Positions 17,780 to 27,118 of a DNA stretch of 64,000 nucleotides are shown piece by piece. Source of the DNA: Streptomyces avicenniae (GTDB taxonomy: Bacteria > Actinomycetota > Actinomycetes > Streptomycetales > Streptomycetaceae). Positions within the stretch are counted from its first letter, which is position 1, and every line of letters starts with the position of its first letter. The notes under the pieces are model-generated. The model was not told the origin of the DNA. It did no database searches and saw only the letters and a list, made by a program, of their open reading frames with translations. A program made the position numbers and the translations under genes. The stretch spans positions 1 to 64,000 of the forward strand of contig NZ_JOEK01000011.1 of the NCBI RefSeq assembly GCF_000719135.1, in the 5' to 3' direction.

Positions 17780-18658
17780 GTGACGCACAGCCCCGGCACC
17801 GTCAGGAAGATGTGGCAGCTGCTCGAACCCGTCCACGCCACGGCCTACTTCGCGCCGGAGTGCGTCGCGCGCGCCGCCGCGCTCGGCTACCCGGCGGAGC
17901 GCCGCTGGGCCGGGTACTTCGCCTACCGCGCCGCGCCCCTCGGCCCCGTGGGACCCGCGCTCGTCACCGCCACCTTCCACAGCTTCGCCCCGCGCAAGGT
18001 CGAGCGGTACATCGCCCCCGCCTGGGACGTCGCGAGCCCCGGCCAGGTCGTCGAGGCGCGCCTCGCCTCCGTGGACGAGGCGCTGCGGCGGGTCCTCGGC
18101 GGGCTCGCCGACACGCCGGAACTGCGCGACGCCGCCGCCCTCGCCCGCCGCGCCGCCGAGGCCGCCGACACGGCGGGCCGCCCGCTGGCCGCCGTCAACG
18201 CCGCGCTGCCCTGGCCACAGGCACCGCACGCCGTCCTGTGGCACGCCGCCACGATCCTGCGCGAGCACCGGGGCGACGGCCACGTCGCCGCCCTCCAGGC
18301 CCACGGCCTCGACCCCGTCGAGTCGCTGGTCTCGCACGCCGCCGCGGGCGCGGCCCCCGACGAGGTCTTCGCCAGCAGGGGCTGGAGCGCCGACGCGTGG
18401 GGCGCCGCCCGCGAACGGCTCGCCGCGCGCGGCCTGCTGGACGCGGACGGCGCGGCGACCGAGGAGTGCCTGCGGGTACACGGCGCCGTCGAGCGGCTGA
18501 CGGACGAGCTGGCCGCCGCGCCGTGGGAGGCCCTGACCCCGGCAGAGACCGGCCGCCTCGCCGCCGCGCTGCTCCCCGCCGTCCGCGCCCTCGTCGGCAC
18601 CGGCATGCTCCCCGCGCAGAGCACCCTCGGCATCCGCATGTCCTGGGCCCACGCGTGA
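17780..18658 (+). CDS. SCO6745-family protein, function unknown
   Basis: 292 residues from GTG at 17780, behind GAGAGGAC. The opening KMWQLLEPVHATAYFAPE and the following GYFAYRAAPLGPVGPALVTATFHSF are characteristic of a Streptomyces family that databases call SCO6745 family, as I remember it. The rest is alpha-helical with a winged-helix-like C-terminal half (ARERLAARGLLDADG). No catalytic residues stand out. It is not obviously linked to the oxidoreductase upstream, which ends 150 bases earlier. A DNA-binding role is possible because of the helical pattern but is not shown. Confidence 0.8.
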   Translation: MTHSPGTVRKMWQLLEPVHATAYFAPECVARAAALGYPAERRWAGYFAYRAAPLGPVGPALVTATFHSFAPRKVERYIAPAWDVASPGQVVEARLASVDEALRRVLGGLADTPELRDAAALARRAAEAADTAGRPLAAVNAALPWPQAPHAVLWHAATILREHRGDGHVAALQAHGLDPVESLVSHAAAGAAPDEVFASRGWSADAWGAARERLAARGLLDADGAATEECLRVHGAVERLTDELAAAPWEALTPAETGRLAAALLPAVRALVGTGMLPAQSTLGIRMSWAHA

Positions 18659-18694
18659 CGGCCGCCCGGCCGCCGTGCGCGGTCGGGCGGCCGT
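18658..18694. terminator. Terminator hairpin between convergent genes
   Basis: Arms 18658-18668 and 18684-18694 form an 11-base-pair perfect stem with a 15-base loop. The left arm starts at the stop codon of the SCO6745-type gene; the copA gene ends at 18717 on the other strand. Confidence 0.65.
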
Positions 18695-18716
18695 CGGGGG
18701 CCGGGCGGGGGGCCGG

Positions 18717-21008
18717 TCAGGCGGTCTGCGCCGTGAACCCCCGCAGCCGCAGGCTGTTGCTCACCACGAAGACCGAGGAGAACGCCATCGCCGCCCCCGC
18801 CAGCATCGGGTTGAGCAGCCCGGCCGCCGCCAGCGGCAGCGACGCCACGTTGTAGGCGAAGGCCCAGAACAGGTTCCCCTTGATCGTGCCCAGCGTCCGG
18901 CGCGCGAGCCGGATGGCGTCGGCGGCGGCGCGCAGGTCGCCCCGTACGAGCGTCAGGTCGGCCGCCTCGATCGCGACGTCCGTGCCGGTGCCCATGGCGA
19001 GGCCCAGGTCGGCCGTCGCGAGCGCCGCCGCGTCGTTCACGCCGTCACCCACCATCGCCACGCTCCGCCCCTCGGCCTGCAACCGGGCGACGACGTCCGC
19101 CTTGTCCTGCGGCAGCACCTCGGCGATCACCTGGTCGGCGTCGATGCCGACCTCACGCGCCACCACCGCCGCCGCCCGCGCGTTGTCGCCCGTCAGCAGC
19201 ACGGGCGTCAGGCCCAGCTCCCGCAGCCGCGCGACGGCCTCCGCCGACGTCGGCTTGACGGTGTCCGACACGACGAGCACCCCGCGCGCCGCCCCGTCCC
19301 ACGCGACGGCGACCGCCGTACGGCCCTCCGCCTCCGCGTCCGCCAGGGCCCGTTCAAGACCGGCGGGCAGCGCGAGCGCCCAGTCGGCGAGCAGCCTCGG
19401 CCGCCCCACCAGCACGGCGTGGCCCTCCACGACGCCCCGGACGCCGAGCCCCTCCTCGTTCGCGAAGTCCTCTGCCGCCGGGAGCGCGCCGGTCCGCTCG
19501 GTCGCGGCGGTGGCGACGGCGCGGGCGATCGGGTGCTCCGACGCGTCCTCCAGGGCGCCCGCGAGCCGCAGCACCTCCGCCTCGTCCTCGCCCTCGGCCG
19601 TGTGGACGGCGACGAGCGTCATGCGGCCCTCGGTGACGGTGCCGGTCTTGTCCAGGACGACGGTGTCCACGCGGCGCGTCGATTCCAACACCTCGGGCCC
19701 CTTGATGAGGATGCCGAGCTGCGCGCCCCGGCCCGTGCCGACCATCAGCGCGGTCGGCGTGGCCAGGCCCAGGGCGCAGGGGCAGGCGATGATGAGGACG
19801 GCCACCGCCGCCGTGAACGCGGCCGACACGCCCCCGCCCGTGCCCCACCAGAAGCCGAGCGTCGCGACGGCGAGGGTGATCACGACGGGCACGAAGACGC
19901 CCGAGATCCGGTCGGCGAGCCGCTGCACGGCCGCCTTGCCGTTCTGCGCGTCCTCGACCATCCGCGCCATCCTGGCGAGCTGCGTGTCCGCGCCGACCCG
20001 GGTGGCGCGGACGACGAGCCGCCCGCCCGCGTTGATCGTCGCGCCCGTCACCGCGTCGCCCGGCCGCACCTCGACCGGCACGGACTCGCCGGTCAGCATC
20101 GAGGCGTCCACGGCGGACGAGCCCTCGGTGACCGTGCCGTCCGTCGCGATCTTCTCGCCGGGGCGCACCACGAACACGTCGCCCACCGCCAGCCGCTCGA
20201 CCGGGACCCGCTCCTCGCGCCCGTCCCGCAGCACCGCGACGTCCCGCGCGCCCATCTCCAGCAGCGCCCGCAGCGCCGCGCCGGAGCGCCGCTTGGCCCG
20301 CGCCTCGAAGTACCGCCCTGCGAGGAGGAACGTCGTGACGCCCGCCGCCGCCTCCAGGTAGATGTTGCCGCCGCCGTCGCTGCGCTCGATCGTGAAGCTG
20401 AACGGGTGCGTCATCCCGAGGGTGCCCGCGCTGCCGAACAGCAGCGCGTACACCGACCAGCCGAGCGCCGCCAGCGTGCCGAGGGACACCAGCGTGTCCA
20501 TGGTGGACGCGCCGTGCCGCAGGTTGGTGAACGCGGCGCGGTGGAACGGCCAGGCGCCCCACACGACCACGGGCCACGCCAGCGCCAGGGAGATCCACTG
20601 CCAGCCGTCGAACTGCCAGGCCGGGACCATGGCCAGCAGCACCACCGGCACCGTCAGCACGGCCGAGACCGTCAGCCGCTCGCGCAGGGCGCGCAGCCGC
20701 CCGTCCTCCCGCTCCTCGCCCGCGGGCGCCCCGGTATCGGGTGGCCCCCCGGCCGGGGCAGGTGGCGGGGGCGGCTCCGCCGTGTACCCGGCCGCCTCGA
20801 CCTGGCCGACGAGGTCCTCGACGCTGACGTCTCCCGCGTAGGTGACCTTGGCCTTCTCCGTGGCGTAGTTGACGGTGGCGGTGACGCCGTCGAGCTTGTT
20901 GAGCTTGCGCTCGATCCGGTTGGCGCACGAGGCGCAGGTCATGCCGCCGATGGTCAGTTCGACCGAGCCGGTGCCCGGCTGCGTGGAGGTGCCGCTGGGG
21001 GAGGTCAT
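18717..21008 (-). CDS. copA: Copper-exporting P1B-type ATPase
   Basis: 763 residues. An N-terminal heavy-metal-associated domain has GMTCASC (Cys25, Cys28). Membrane segments follow, then the phosphatase loop, the [19 protein letters not shown] ion channel motif of P1B-1 copper pumps, the phosphorylation site DKTGTVTEG, the HP pair in SEHPIARA and the hinge [17 protein letters not shown]. The C-terminal membrane region has YN and MAFSS sequences typical of Cu(I) transport sites. It exports cytoplasmic Cu(I). It is the third gene of an operon with copZ and the 21067 gene. A region at about 21035-21058 has a CsoR-like but imperfect ACCCC motif and might be a second control point. Confidence 0.95.
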   Translation of the reverse strand: MTSPSGTSTQPGTGSVELTIGGMTCASCANRIERKLNKLDGVTATVNYATEKAKVTYAGDVSVEDLVGQVEAAGYTAEPPPPPAPAGGPPDTGAPAGEEREDGRLRALRERLTVSAVLTVPVVLLAMVPAWQFDGWQWISLALAWPVVVWGAWPFHRAAFTNLRHGASTMDTLVSLGTLAALGWSVYALLFGSAGTLGMTHPFSFTIERSDGGGNIYLEAAAGVTTFLLAGRYFEARAKRRSGAALRALLEMGARDVAVLRDGREERVPVERLAVGDVFVVRPGEKIATDGTVTEGSSAVDASMLTGESVPVEVRPGDAVTGATINAGGRLVVRATRVGADTQLARMARMVEDAQNGKAAVQRLADRISGVFVPVVITLAVATLGFWWGTGGGVSAAFTAAVAVLIIACPCALGLATPTALMVGTGRGAQLGILIKGPEVLESTRRVDTVVLDKTGTVTEGRMTLVAVHTAEGEDEAEVLRLAGALEDASEHPIARAVATAATERTGALPAAEDFANEEGLGVRGVVEGHAVLVGRPRLLADWALALPAGLERALADAEAEGRTAVAVAWDGAARGVLVVSDTVKPTSAEAVARLRELGLTPVLLTGDNARAAAVVAREVGIDADQVIAEVLPQDKADVVARLQAEGRSVAMVGDGVNDAAALATADLGLAMGTGTDVAIEAADLTLVRGDLRAAADAIRLARRTLGTIKGNLFWAFAYNVASLPLAAAGLLNPMLAGAAMAFSSVFVVSNSLRLRGFTAQTA

Positions 21009-21066
21009 CTCGCCTTCTCTCCTGTCGATGCCTGTACGGGGTAGGGGTATGCGGTGGGCAGGCGGA

Positions 21067-22035
21067 TCAGTGCGTGTGGCCGCCGTCCGTCTCCCCGCCG
21101 CCGTGGCCCGCCACCACCGTGAACGCGGCCGTCCTGACCGTTCCCCCGTGCTGGAAGTCCAGGTACAGACGGTACGCCCCGTCGCTCGGGGCCTGCGTGT
21201 GGAACGTGATGCCGGGGCCCGCGGGCGTCTCGCCGTCGCCCGGCTCGCCCTGCGGGTGGACGTGCAGGTAGGCGAGGTCGCCCTCGCGCAGTGCGACGAG
21301 GTGGCCGTAGGCGCCGAGGTAGGGCTCCAGGTCGGTGACGGGCTCGCCGTCCCGGCTGACGCTCAGGGTCAGCGCGCTCTCGGCCCCGGCGGCGAGGGAA
21401 CCGTCGAGGGTGACGGTGTAGCCGTCCACGGTGGCGGTGCGCGCCGCCTCCGGCAGCGGCTGCGGGGCGTACGCCCCCGCGACCGGCAGGTCGGCGCCGA
21501 GCGTCAGCGGGCCCGCGTCGTCCCCCGCCGGGGCGAAGTCGGCGAACATGCGGTAGTCGCCCGCCTCGGGGAACGTCAGGGGGACGCTCCAGGTGCCGTC
21601 CGCGCCGAGGGTGGGGTGGACGTGCTGGAAGCCGCTCAGGTCGCGCCGGGCGACGATGAGGTGCAGGTCACGCTCGTGGGTGGGCGTGTACTCCGTGAGC
21701 GGGGCGCCGTCCGGGCCGAGGACGCGGAAGCGCAGGTCCGTCTCCTCGCCGGGGGCCGCCGTGCGGGCGGGCGGCACGAGGGTGTAGCCGCGCTCGGATA
21801 TCTGGAGGCCGCCCGGGGTGGTGGGGGTGCTCCCGCCTGCGTGGGCGCCGTGGTCCATGTCGTCCTCGTTCCTGGGGGTGTCGCCCGGGGTGTCGTCGGC
21901 GCTGCCGCCGTGGTCGTCGTGGGCCGGGGCCGGGTCGGAGCCGATCGGGCCGACCGCGCCCCCGATGCCGAAGGCCGCCCCGAAGGCGAGGCCGAGCCCC
22001 GCGGTGAAGGAGCCGACCTTCGCTGCCGTGTTCAT
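21067..22035 (-). CDS. Secreted or membrane-anchored copper-operon protein with His/Asp-rich linker
   Basis: 322 residues. One N-terminal hydrophobic segment ([20 protein letters not shown]) exports or anchors the protein. Then comes a His/Asp-rich stretch ([20 protein letters not shown]), and the C-terminus ends [13 protein letters not shown], both good metal ligands. The body (about 75-310) is beta-sandwich-like with two similar halves holding [19 protein letters not shown] and [19 protein letters not shown]. The pair of HVHP motifs recalls copper-binding extracellular proteins found next to CopA/CopZ. It lies between copZ and copA, so a role in extracellular copper binding or handover is likely but inferred. 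Confidence 0.8.
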   Translation of the reverse strand: MNTAAKVGSFTAGLGLAFGAAFGIGGAVGPIGSDPAPAHDDHGGSADDTPGDTPRNEDDMDHGAHAGGSTPTTPGGLQISERGYTLVPPARTAAPGEETDLRFRVLGPDGAPLTEYTPTHERDLHLIVARRDLSGFQHVHPTLGADGTWSVPLTFPEAGDYRMFADFAPAGDDAGPLTLGADLPVAGAYAPQPLPEAARTATVDGYTVTLDGSLAAGAESALTLSVSRDGEPVTDLEPYLGAYGHLVALREGDLAYLHVHPQGEPGDGETPAGPGITFHTQAPSDGAYRLYLDFQHGGTVRTAAFTVVAGHGGGETDGGHTH

Positions 22036-22129
22036 GACGTTCTCCTCGTGGTCCTGCTGGTCCGGGTGGTCCAGGTGGGCGCGGGTGCCGCCCGGCGCCG
22101 GTTCCCGCCCGGCGCCGGGCGGCGGCGGG

Positions 22130-22411
22130 TCAGTGGCAGCCGCCGGAGCCGCAGCAGCCGGACGCCTGCGGCAGCTCGGGCTTCGGCGCGGCGGTCAGCT
22201 CGTACCCGGCCTCGGTGACGGCGGCGGCGACGTCCGCCTCCACCAGCGGGGCGGCGCTCGTCACGGTCACGGCGCCGGTCGGCAGATCGACCTCGACGCC
22301 GCTGACGCCCTCGATGGCGCCGATCTCGGCGCTGACCGAGCCGACGCAGTGGCCACAGGTCATGCCCGTGACGGTGTAGGTGGCGACCACGGATGCGGTG
22401 GACGTGCTCAT
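22130..22411 (-). CDS. copZ: CopZ-like copper chaperone
   Basis: 93 residues, an HMA domain with the metal motif GMTCGHC (Cys19, Cys22). After the domain an extra tail ends in SGCCGSGGCH, a second cysteine/histidine cluster not found in minimal CopZ proteins (about 70 residues). It should carry Cu(I) in the cytoplasm to the CopA pump encoded two genes downstream. GAAGGGAAA precedes the ATG. It is the first gene after the CsoR-type operator at 22459. Confidence 0.92.
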   Translation of the reverse strand: MSTSTASVVATYTVTGMTCGHCVGSVSAEIGAIEGVSGVEVDLPTGAVTVTSAAPLVEADVAAAVTEAGYELTAAPKPELPQASGCCGSGGCH

Positions 22412-22458
22412 GGCGGTTTCCCTTCAGCAGCTCTCGCCGGGTGACGCGAGAAACATAA

Positions 22459-22477
22459 CATACCCCAGGGGGGTATG
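22459..22477. promoter_or_regulatory. CsoR-type copper operator
   Basis: CATACCCC, a three-base centre, then GGGGTATG form a perfect 19-base palindrome, 48-66 bases before the copZ start. This TACCCC...GGGGTA architecture is that of Cu(I)-responsive CsoR operators in actinobacteria. No csoR gene is in the window, so the regulator must be encoded elsewhere. Confidence 0.85.
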
Positions 22478-22504
22478 CAGTGCGCCGGACACGCCGACGT
22501 GGGA

Positions 22505-22536
22505 AAGGGGTCACGCGCCATGACGCGTGACCCCTT
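22505..22536. terminator. Terminator hairpin after the AraC gene
   Basis: A perfect 13-base-pair stem (22505-22517 with 22524-22536) with a 6-base loop begins 30 bases past the stop of the AraC gene and upstream of the copper promoter, so it insulates the copper operon from read-through. Confidence 0.8.
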
Positions 22537-22566
22537 ATCGGCGTGTCCACCCCTCTTGTGCCCCGC

Positions 22567-23460
22567 TCAGCGCGAGCCGCCGACCTCCGCGCCCGCCGAA
22601 CAGCCCTCCTCCGCCCAGCAGTTCGCCCGATAGGCGCTGGGGCTGACGCCGTGGAACCGCTTGAACGCCGCGCTGAAGCCGAACGCGTCCGCGTACCCCG
22701 CACGGCGCGCCACCGCGCCGACCTTCTCGGTCGAGCCGGTCAGCAGATCGGCCGCCAGCGTCATCCGCCAGTCGGTCAGGTACGTCAGCGGCGGCTCGCC
22801 CACCAGCCGCGTGAACCGCTCGGCCAGCGTCGTCCGGGAGACGCGCGCCTGCGCCGCCAGCGTGGCGAGCGTCCACGGCCGCTCGGGCGCGGCGTGCATC
22901 GCGCGCAGCACCGGGCCCACCGTCGCGTCACCCAGCGCGTGGAACCAGCCGGACGGCGCGGCGCCTGGCCGGTCGAACCAGCCGCGCAGCGAACACACCA
23001 GCAGCCAGTCCAGCAGCCGGTCACGCACCACCTGCTGCCCCGGCGGACACGCGCCCGCCTGCGCCTCCAGCACGTCGAGCAGTGACGCGCAGCCGTCCCC
23101 GCCCGGCGCCACCACCACCGGCGGCAGCAGCCCGTGCAGCCGCCGCGCGACCGTGCCGCGCACGGGGTACGCGGCCGTCAGCAGCACCGTGCCCTCGGCC
23201 GGGTCGGCGCCGGGGGACGGCCGGTCGGCCAGCACGAAGGGCCCCGGCTCGCGCACGATCGCCAGGTCGCCGGGCACCACCCGCAGCGGCTCCCCGCCGC
23301 CTTCCTCCTGCCGGAGCCACCCCTCGCCGCGCAGCGGCGCGTACAGCGTCAGTGCCGCCGCGCCCCCCGGGCGCAGGGTCCACGGCGGCGACAGCTCGGC
23401 CCGCCGGAAACCGGCACCGTCCGCGCGCAGCCCGCGCAACAGATCCTCGAACGGGTCCAT
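22567..23460 (-). CDS. AraC-family transcriptional regulator
   Basis: 297 residues from the ATG at 23460 (MDPFEDLLRGLRADGAGF). Residues 1-180 form a cupin-type sensor of the AraC_binding_2/CupA kind (YAPLRGEGWL, VVPGDLAIVREPGPF). The C-terminal third has the two helix-turn-helix units: WTLATLAAQARVSRTTLAERF and VGAVARRAGYADAFGFSAAFKRFHGVSPSAYR. It diverges from the NAD(P)-binding protein gene at 23576, with 115 bases between them, and probably controls that gene. The longer open frame to 23727 overlaps the divergent gene and was rejected. Confidence 0.9.
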   Translation of the reverse strand: MDPFEDLLRGLRADGAGFRRAELSPPWTLRPGGAAALTLYAPLRGEGWLRQEEGGGEPLRVVPGDLAIVREPGPFVLADRPSPGADPAEGTVLLTAAYPVRGTVARRLHGLLPPVVVAPGGDGCASLLDVLEAQAGACPPGQQVVRDRLLDWLLVCSLRGWFDRPGAAPSGWFHALGDATVGPVLRAMHAAPERPWTLATLAAQARVSRTTLAERFTRLVGEPPLTYLTDWRMTLAADLLTGSTEKVGAVARRAGYADAFGFSAAFKRFHGVSPSAYRANCWAEEGCSAGAEVGGSR

Positions 23461-23575
23461 GCCCGCCACGATAACCGGACCGGGCGTCCGGGCGGCGGGG
23501 CCGCCGGACGATCGGACATGCCTCCCGTACGACGGCCCATGCCCGCGCGCCGCCCGCGGCGGTTGACTGTCCGTC

Positions 23576-24412
23576 ATGACCAACCCCACCGACAGCCCCG
23601 TCCTCGTCCTCGGCGCCACCGGCAAGACCGGCCGCCGCCTCGTCGCCGCCCTCCGCGCGGCGGGCCGCCCCGTACGGCCCGCCTCCCGCTCGTCCCCCAC
23701 CCGCTTCGACTGGCACGCCCCCGACACCTGGCCCGCCGCCCTCGCCGGGGCCTCCGCCGTCTACCTGGTGGCGCCCGTGGAGGAGGAACCCGTCGGGCGG
23801 TTCGTCCGGCAGGCCGTGGACGCGGGCGTGCGCCGCTTCGTGGCGCTGTCGGGGCGCGGCATCGACCGGCTGCCCCCCTCGTTCGCCCCCGGCATGCTCG
23901 CGGGGGAGGAGGCCGTACGGGAGCACGCGCCCGAGTGGACCGTCGTCCGTCCCAACAACTTCGCCCAGAACTTCACCGAGGACCTCTGGCACGCCCCGCT
24001 GCGGGCCGGGCGGCTCGCCCTCCCGATCGGGTCCACGCCCGAACCCTTCATCGACGCCCAGGACATCGCGGACGTCGCCGCCGCCCTCCTCACCGGCGAC
24101 GGGCACCACGGGCAGGTGTACGACCTGTCGGGCCCCCGGGCGCTCACCTTCGGCGAGGCGGTCGCCGTCATCGCGCGGGCGGCGGGCCGAGACGTCGCGT
24201 ACGAGGAGCTGACGCCGGAGGAGTACCGGGGCGAACTCCTCGCCGCGGGCGCGTCCGAGGCGGAGGCCGAGGGGCTCGGCGGGATGTTCGCCGGGATGCG
24301 GGCCGGGCACCTGGCCGAGCCCGCCGACGGGGTGCGGCGCGTCCTCGGGCGTGCGCCGGTGGCGTTCGAGGAGTGGGCCGCGCGGGCCGCCGCCGGCGGG
24401 GCGTGGGGCTGA
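23576..24412 (+). CDS. NAD(P)-binding NmrA/SDR-like reductase
   Basis: 278 residues. The dinucleotide-binding loop is VLVLGATGKTGRRLV; further features are VYLVAPVEEEP, FVALSGRGID and the conserved RPNNFAQNF loop, then VYDLSGPRALTFGEAVAVI. This is the atypical SDR subgroup that includes NmrA, quinone reductase QorB and ergot-alkaloid EasG-like reductases. The catalytic tyrosine-lysine pair is absent, as in most of that group. The divergent AraC gene suggests a stress- or substrate-induced reductase; the substrate is unknown. Confidence 0.88.
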   Translation: MTNPTDSPVLVLGATGKTGRRLVAALRAAGRPVRPASRSSPTRFDWHAPDTWPAALAGASAVYLVAPVEEEPVGRFVRQAVDAGVRRFVALSGRGIDRLPPSFAPGMLAGEEAVREHAPEWTVVRPNNFAQNFTEDLWHAPLRAGRLALPIGSTPEPFIDAQDIADVAAALLTGDGHHGQVYDLSGPRALTFGEAVAVIARAAGRDVAYEELTPEEYRGELLAAGASEAEAEGLGGMFAGMRAGHLAEPADGVRRVLGRAPVAFEEWAARAAAGGAWG

Positions 24413-24431
24413 GCCCGGGCCTCCGGGCGGC

Positions 24432-25577
24432 TCAGCGCACGGCGCCGAAGAACGTCCGCAGGTCGGCCGCGTACGGCTCCGGGTCGGACAGGGCGACGAA
24501 GTGGTGGCCGCCCGGGTTGCCGCGCGGCCAGTGCACGAGCGTGTTGTGCCGCTCCGCGAGCCGCCGGACGGCGGGCTCGTCGCCGCTGTAGACGCCGGTC
24601 GGCACGGCCTTCTGCCCCTCGGGCCAGCCCATGCCCGTCGTCGTGTACATGGGCCAGGAGGACGTGCCGAACGTGTCCGTGAACCAGTACAGGCTCACGT
24701 TCGCCAGGAACCGGTCGCGCCCCACCACCTCGTCGGCCGGGCGCGCGTCCATCGAGAACTCGTGGAACTTCTGCGCCATCCACGCCAGCGCCGCCACCGG
24801 CGAGTCGTGCCAGCCGTGCGCGAACGTGCGCGGCGCCGCGCGCAGCAGCGCGTGGTGGTCCACGCCGTTCATCCAGTCAGCCGATCGGAGCGCCTCGAAC
24901 ACCTTCCGCTCCTCCTCGGTCAGTTCCGGCACGTCGGCCTCCGTCGGGAAGCCGAGGCCGCCGGTGACGTACACCCCGGCCACGTGAGCCGGGTCCGCCT
25001 TCGCGACCTCGGGCGCGACGTACGCGCCCAGGTCGCCGCCCTGCACGCCGTACCGCCCGTACCCGAGGCGCCGCATCAACGCGGCCCACATGCCGCCGAG
25101 CCGCGCCACGGACAGGCCGTCCCCCTCGCGCGGCGGCGACGAGAAGCCGAAGCCGGGCGCCGAGGGCACGACGACGTGGAACGCCCGCGCCGGATCGGCG
25201 CCGTGCGCCCGGGGATCGGTGAGACGGCCGACGAGGTCGGCGAACTCCACGAAGCTGTTCGGCCAGCCGTGCAGCAGGACCAGCGGCAGCGCGTCGGGCT
25301 CGGGGGAGCGGACGTGCAGGAAGTGGACGTCGTAGCCGTCCAGTTCGGTCGTGAACTGCGGGAAGCGGTTCAACTCCGCCTCCGTGGCGCGCCAGTCGAA
25401 GGCGTCGCGCCAGTGGGCGGCCAGCTCCTTCAGGTAGGCGGTCGGCACGCCGAGGCCCCAGCCGTCGTCCCCGTCCAGCCGCCGTGACCAGCGGGCGCGG
25501 GCCAGCCGGTCGCGCAGGTCGTCCACGTCCCGCTGCGGGACGTCGATACGGAACGGGCGGATCGTGGTGTCGCTCAT
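24432..25577 (-). CDS. Epoxide hydrolase, alpha/beta-hydrolase fold with EHN domain
   Basis: 381 residues from the ATG at 25577; 31 residues of open frame upstream are not needed. The N-terminal epoxide-hydrolase domain reads IDVPQRDVDDLRDRLARARW, followed by the oxyanion region LLHGWPNSFVEFADLV. The nucleophile elbow is GVQGGDLGAYV, with Asp as expected for a hydrolase forming an alkyl-enzyme ester. The late HFVALSDPE region supplies the catalytic histidine. It should convert epoxides to diols in the cytoplasm. It diverges from a WYL regulator and shares the palindromic operator at 25641. Confidence 0.92.
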   Translation of the reverse strand: MSDTTIRPFRIDVPQRDVDDLRDRLARARWSRRLDGDDGWGLGVPTAYLKELAAHWRDAFDWRATEAELNRFPQFTTELDGYDVHFLHVRSPEPDALPLVLLHGWPNSFVEFADLVGRLTDPRAHGADPARAFHVVVPSAPGFGFSSPPREGDGLSVARLGGMWAALMRRLGYGRYGVQGGDLGAYVAPEVAKADPAHVAGVYVTGGLGFPTEADVPELTEEERKVFEALRSADWMNGVDHHALLRAAPRTFAHGWHDSPVAALAWMAQKFHEFSMDARPADEVVGRDRFLANVSLYWFTDTFGTSSWPMYTTTGMGWPEGQKAVPTGVYSGDEPAVRRLAERHNTLVHWPRGNPGGHHFVALSDPEPYAADLRTFFGAVR

Positions 25578-25640
25578 GGTGCTGCTCCTCGTGCGCCGAC
25601 ATGCTGCCGTGCTGACGTTCCTCACGCTAGGCACCATGTA

Positions 25641-25655
25641 GGTCAGAACCTGACC
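25641..25655. promoter_or_regulatory. Palindromic operator between epoxide hydrolase and WYL regulator
   Basis: GGTCAG-AAC-CTGACC is a perfect inverted repeat 25 bases before the regulator start and 64 bases before the divergent epoxide hydrolase start. Its position between the two promoters makes it the likely binding site of the WYL regulator. Confidence 0.7.
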
Positions 25656-25679
25656 GCGACGGCGGGGCATCCTGGAGCC

Positions 25680-26663
25680 ATGAGCGACACCGCCGCACGC
25701 CTCGTCCGCCTGCTGTCCCTGCTCCAGAGCCCGCGCGAGTGGCCGGGCAGCGAGCTGGCCGCACGCCTCGGCGTCAGCCCCCGCACGGTCCGCCGCGACG
25801 TCGAGCGGCTGCGTGACCTCGGCTATCCCGTGCGCGCGACCATGGGCGCGATCGGCGGCTACCGGCTCGTCGCGGGCACGGCGATGCCGCCGCTGCTGCT
25901 GGACGACGAGGAGGCGGTGGCCGTCGCGGTCGGGCTGCGGTCGGCGGCGGGCGGGGCGGTGGAGGGCGTCGAGGAGGCGTCGGTGCGGGCGCTGGCCAAG
26001 CTGGAACAGGTGCTGCCGTCACGGCTGCGGCGCCGCGTCGGCGCGCTGGCCGCCGCGACGGTGTCGCTGACCGTCCCGGGCGGTGCGGCCGTCGCGCCCG
26101 AGCACCTGACGACGCTGGCGGCGGCGGCCGTGGCGCACGAGCGCGTGCGCTTCCGCTACCGCGCGGCCGACGGGCGCACGTCGCGGCGGCTCGTGGAGCC
26201 GCACCGCCTCGTCGCGGCGGGCCGCCGCTGGTACCTGCTGGCGTACGACACGGAGCGCCACGACTGGCGGGTCTTCCGCGTCGATCGCCTCACCGACCCG
26301 CGCGCCACCGGCGTCCGCGTCCCGCCCCGCGAACCCCCGGGCGGCGACGCGGCGGCCCACGTGCGCGACAAGATCTACGCGCTGGCCCCCGCGTACCGCC
26401 TGCGCGCGACGCTCGCCCTCCCGGCCGCCGAGGCCGCCCGCCGCTCCGGCCTGCACCCGGACACCTTCGAGCCGGTCGATGCGCACAGCTGCCGCATGGA
26501 CACGGACGCGGAGGCGCTGGAGTGGATCGCGTCCCGACTGCTCATGCTGGGCTGCGACTTCACCGTGCACGAACCCCCGGAACTCCGCACCTACCTGGCC
26601 GCCCTCGCCACCCGCGCCCACCACGCGGCGACGACGCGACCGACCGAAGGACCGGACACCTGA
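25680..26663 (+). CDS. YafY-type HTH/WYL-domain transcriptional regulator
   Basis: 327 residues. The N-terminal winged helix (ARLVRLLSLLQSP, LAARLGVSPRTVRRDVERLRDLGYPVRA) belongs to the HTH_11/DeoR-like group. The WYL domain spans about 140-230 and holds RRWYLLAYDTERHDWRVFRVDRL. A WCX extension forms the C-terminus. WYL domains sense small ligands or nucleic acids. Its target is probably the divergent epoxide hydrolase gene and itself, through the palindrome at 25641-25655. Confidence 0.92.
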   Translation: MSDTAARLVRLLSLLQSPREWPGSELAARLGVSPRTVRRDVERLRDLGYPVRATMGAIGGYRLVAGTAMPPLLLDDEEAVAVAVGLRSAAGGAVEGVEEASVRALAKLEQVLPSRLRRRVGALAAATVSLTVPGGAAVAPEHLTTLAAAAVAHERVRFRYRAADGRTSRRLVEPHRLVAAGRRWYLLAYDTERHDWRVFRVDRLTDPRATGVRVPPREPPGGDAAAHVRDKIYALAPAYRLRATLALPAAEAARRSGLHPDTFEPVDAHSCRMDTDAEALEWIASRLLMLGCDFTVHEPPELRTYLAALATRAHHAATTRPTEGPDT

Positions 26664-26698
26664 CGGCGTACCCGATCCGCCGCCCGTAGCGTGCTCCC

Positions 26699-27082
26699 AT
26701 GGACGAACTCCAGATCGTCATCACCACAGTTGACACCGAGGAAGCCGCCGCACGGCTGTCCTTCGGCGCCGTCGATGGGGGGCTCGCGGCGTCCGGCCAG
26801 GTGACCGGTCCTGTCGCCACGACGTACCGGCACCTGGGCGAGGTGCTGTCCGGTACGGAGTGGCAGGTGACCTTCCGGACGGCGGCGGACCGCGTGGACG
26901 CCTTGCGGGCGCACCTGATCGCGGCCCATCCGTACGACTCGCCGGAAGTCATCGCCCTGCCGATCGCCTCGGCCCCGCCCGCGTACCTGGCCTGGATCAC
27001 CAGGGCCACCCGGCCTTCGCCAGGGCAGGACGCCCCCCGTACGCGCTCCACCACCGCACCGGCCGACGCGATCGAGCCATAG
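26699..27082 (+). CDS. cutA: CutA-like divalent-cation tolerance protein
   Basis: 127 residues. ELQIVITTVDTEEAAARL matches the first beta strand and helix of CutA, and the YRHLGEVLSGTEWQVTFRTAADRVDALRAHLIAAHPYDSPEVIALPI stretch (read here in parts) covers the usual CutA core with the HPYDxPE motif. The C-terminal 25 residues after YLAWI are extra and disordered. CutA forms trimers; its link to copper tolerance is historical and its molecular role remains unsettled. There is no strong ribosome binding site. Confidence 0.85.
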   Translation: MDELQIVITTVDTEEAAARLSFGAVDGGLAASGQVTGPVATTYRHLGEVLSGTEWQVTFRTAADRVDALRAHLIAAHPYDSPEVIALPIASAPPAYLAWITRATRPSPGQDAPRTRSTTAPADAIEP

Positions 27083-27118
27083 CCGTGGAGCCGGTCGGCG
27101 TCCCTTGACCCCGGCCGC

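Noticed and set aside
21035..21058. Second CsoR operator before copA
   Set aside because: ACCCC motifs are present but inverted symmetry is poor; mentioned only in the copA entry.
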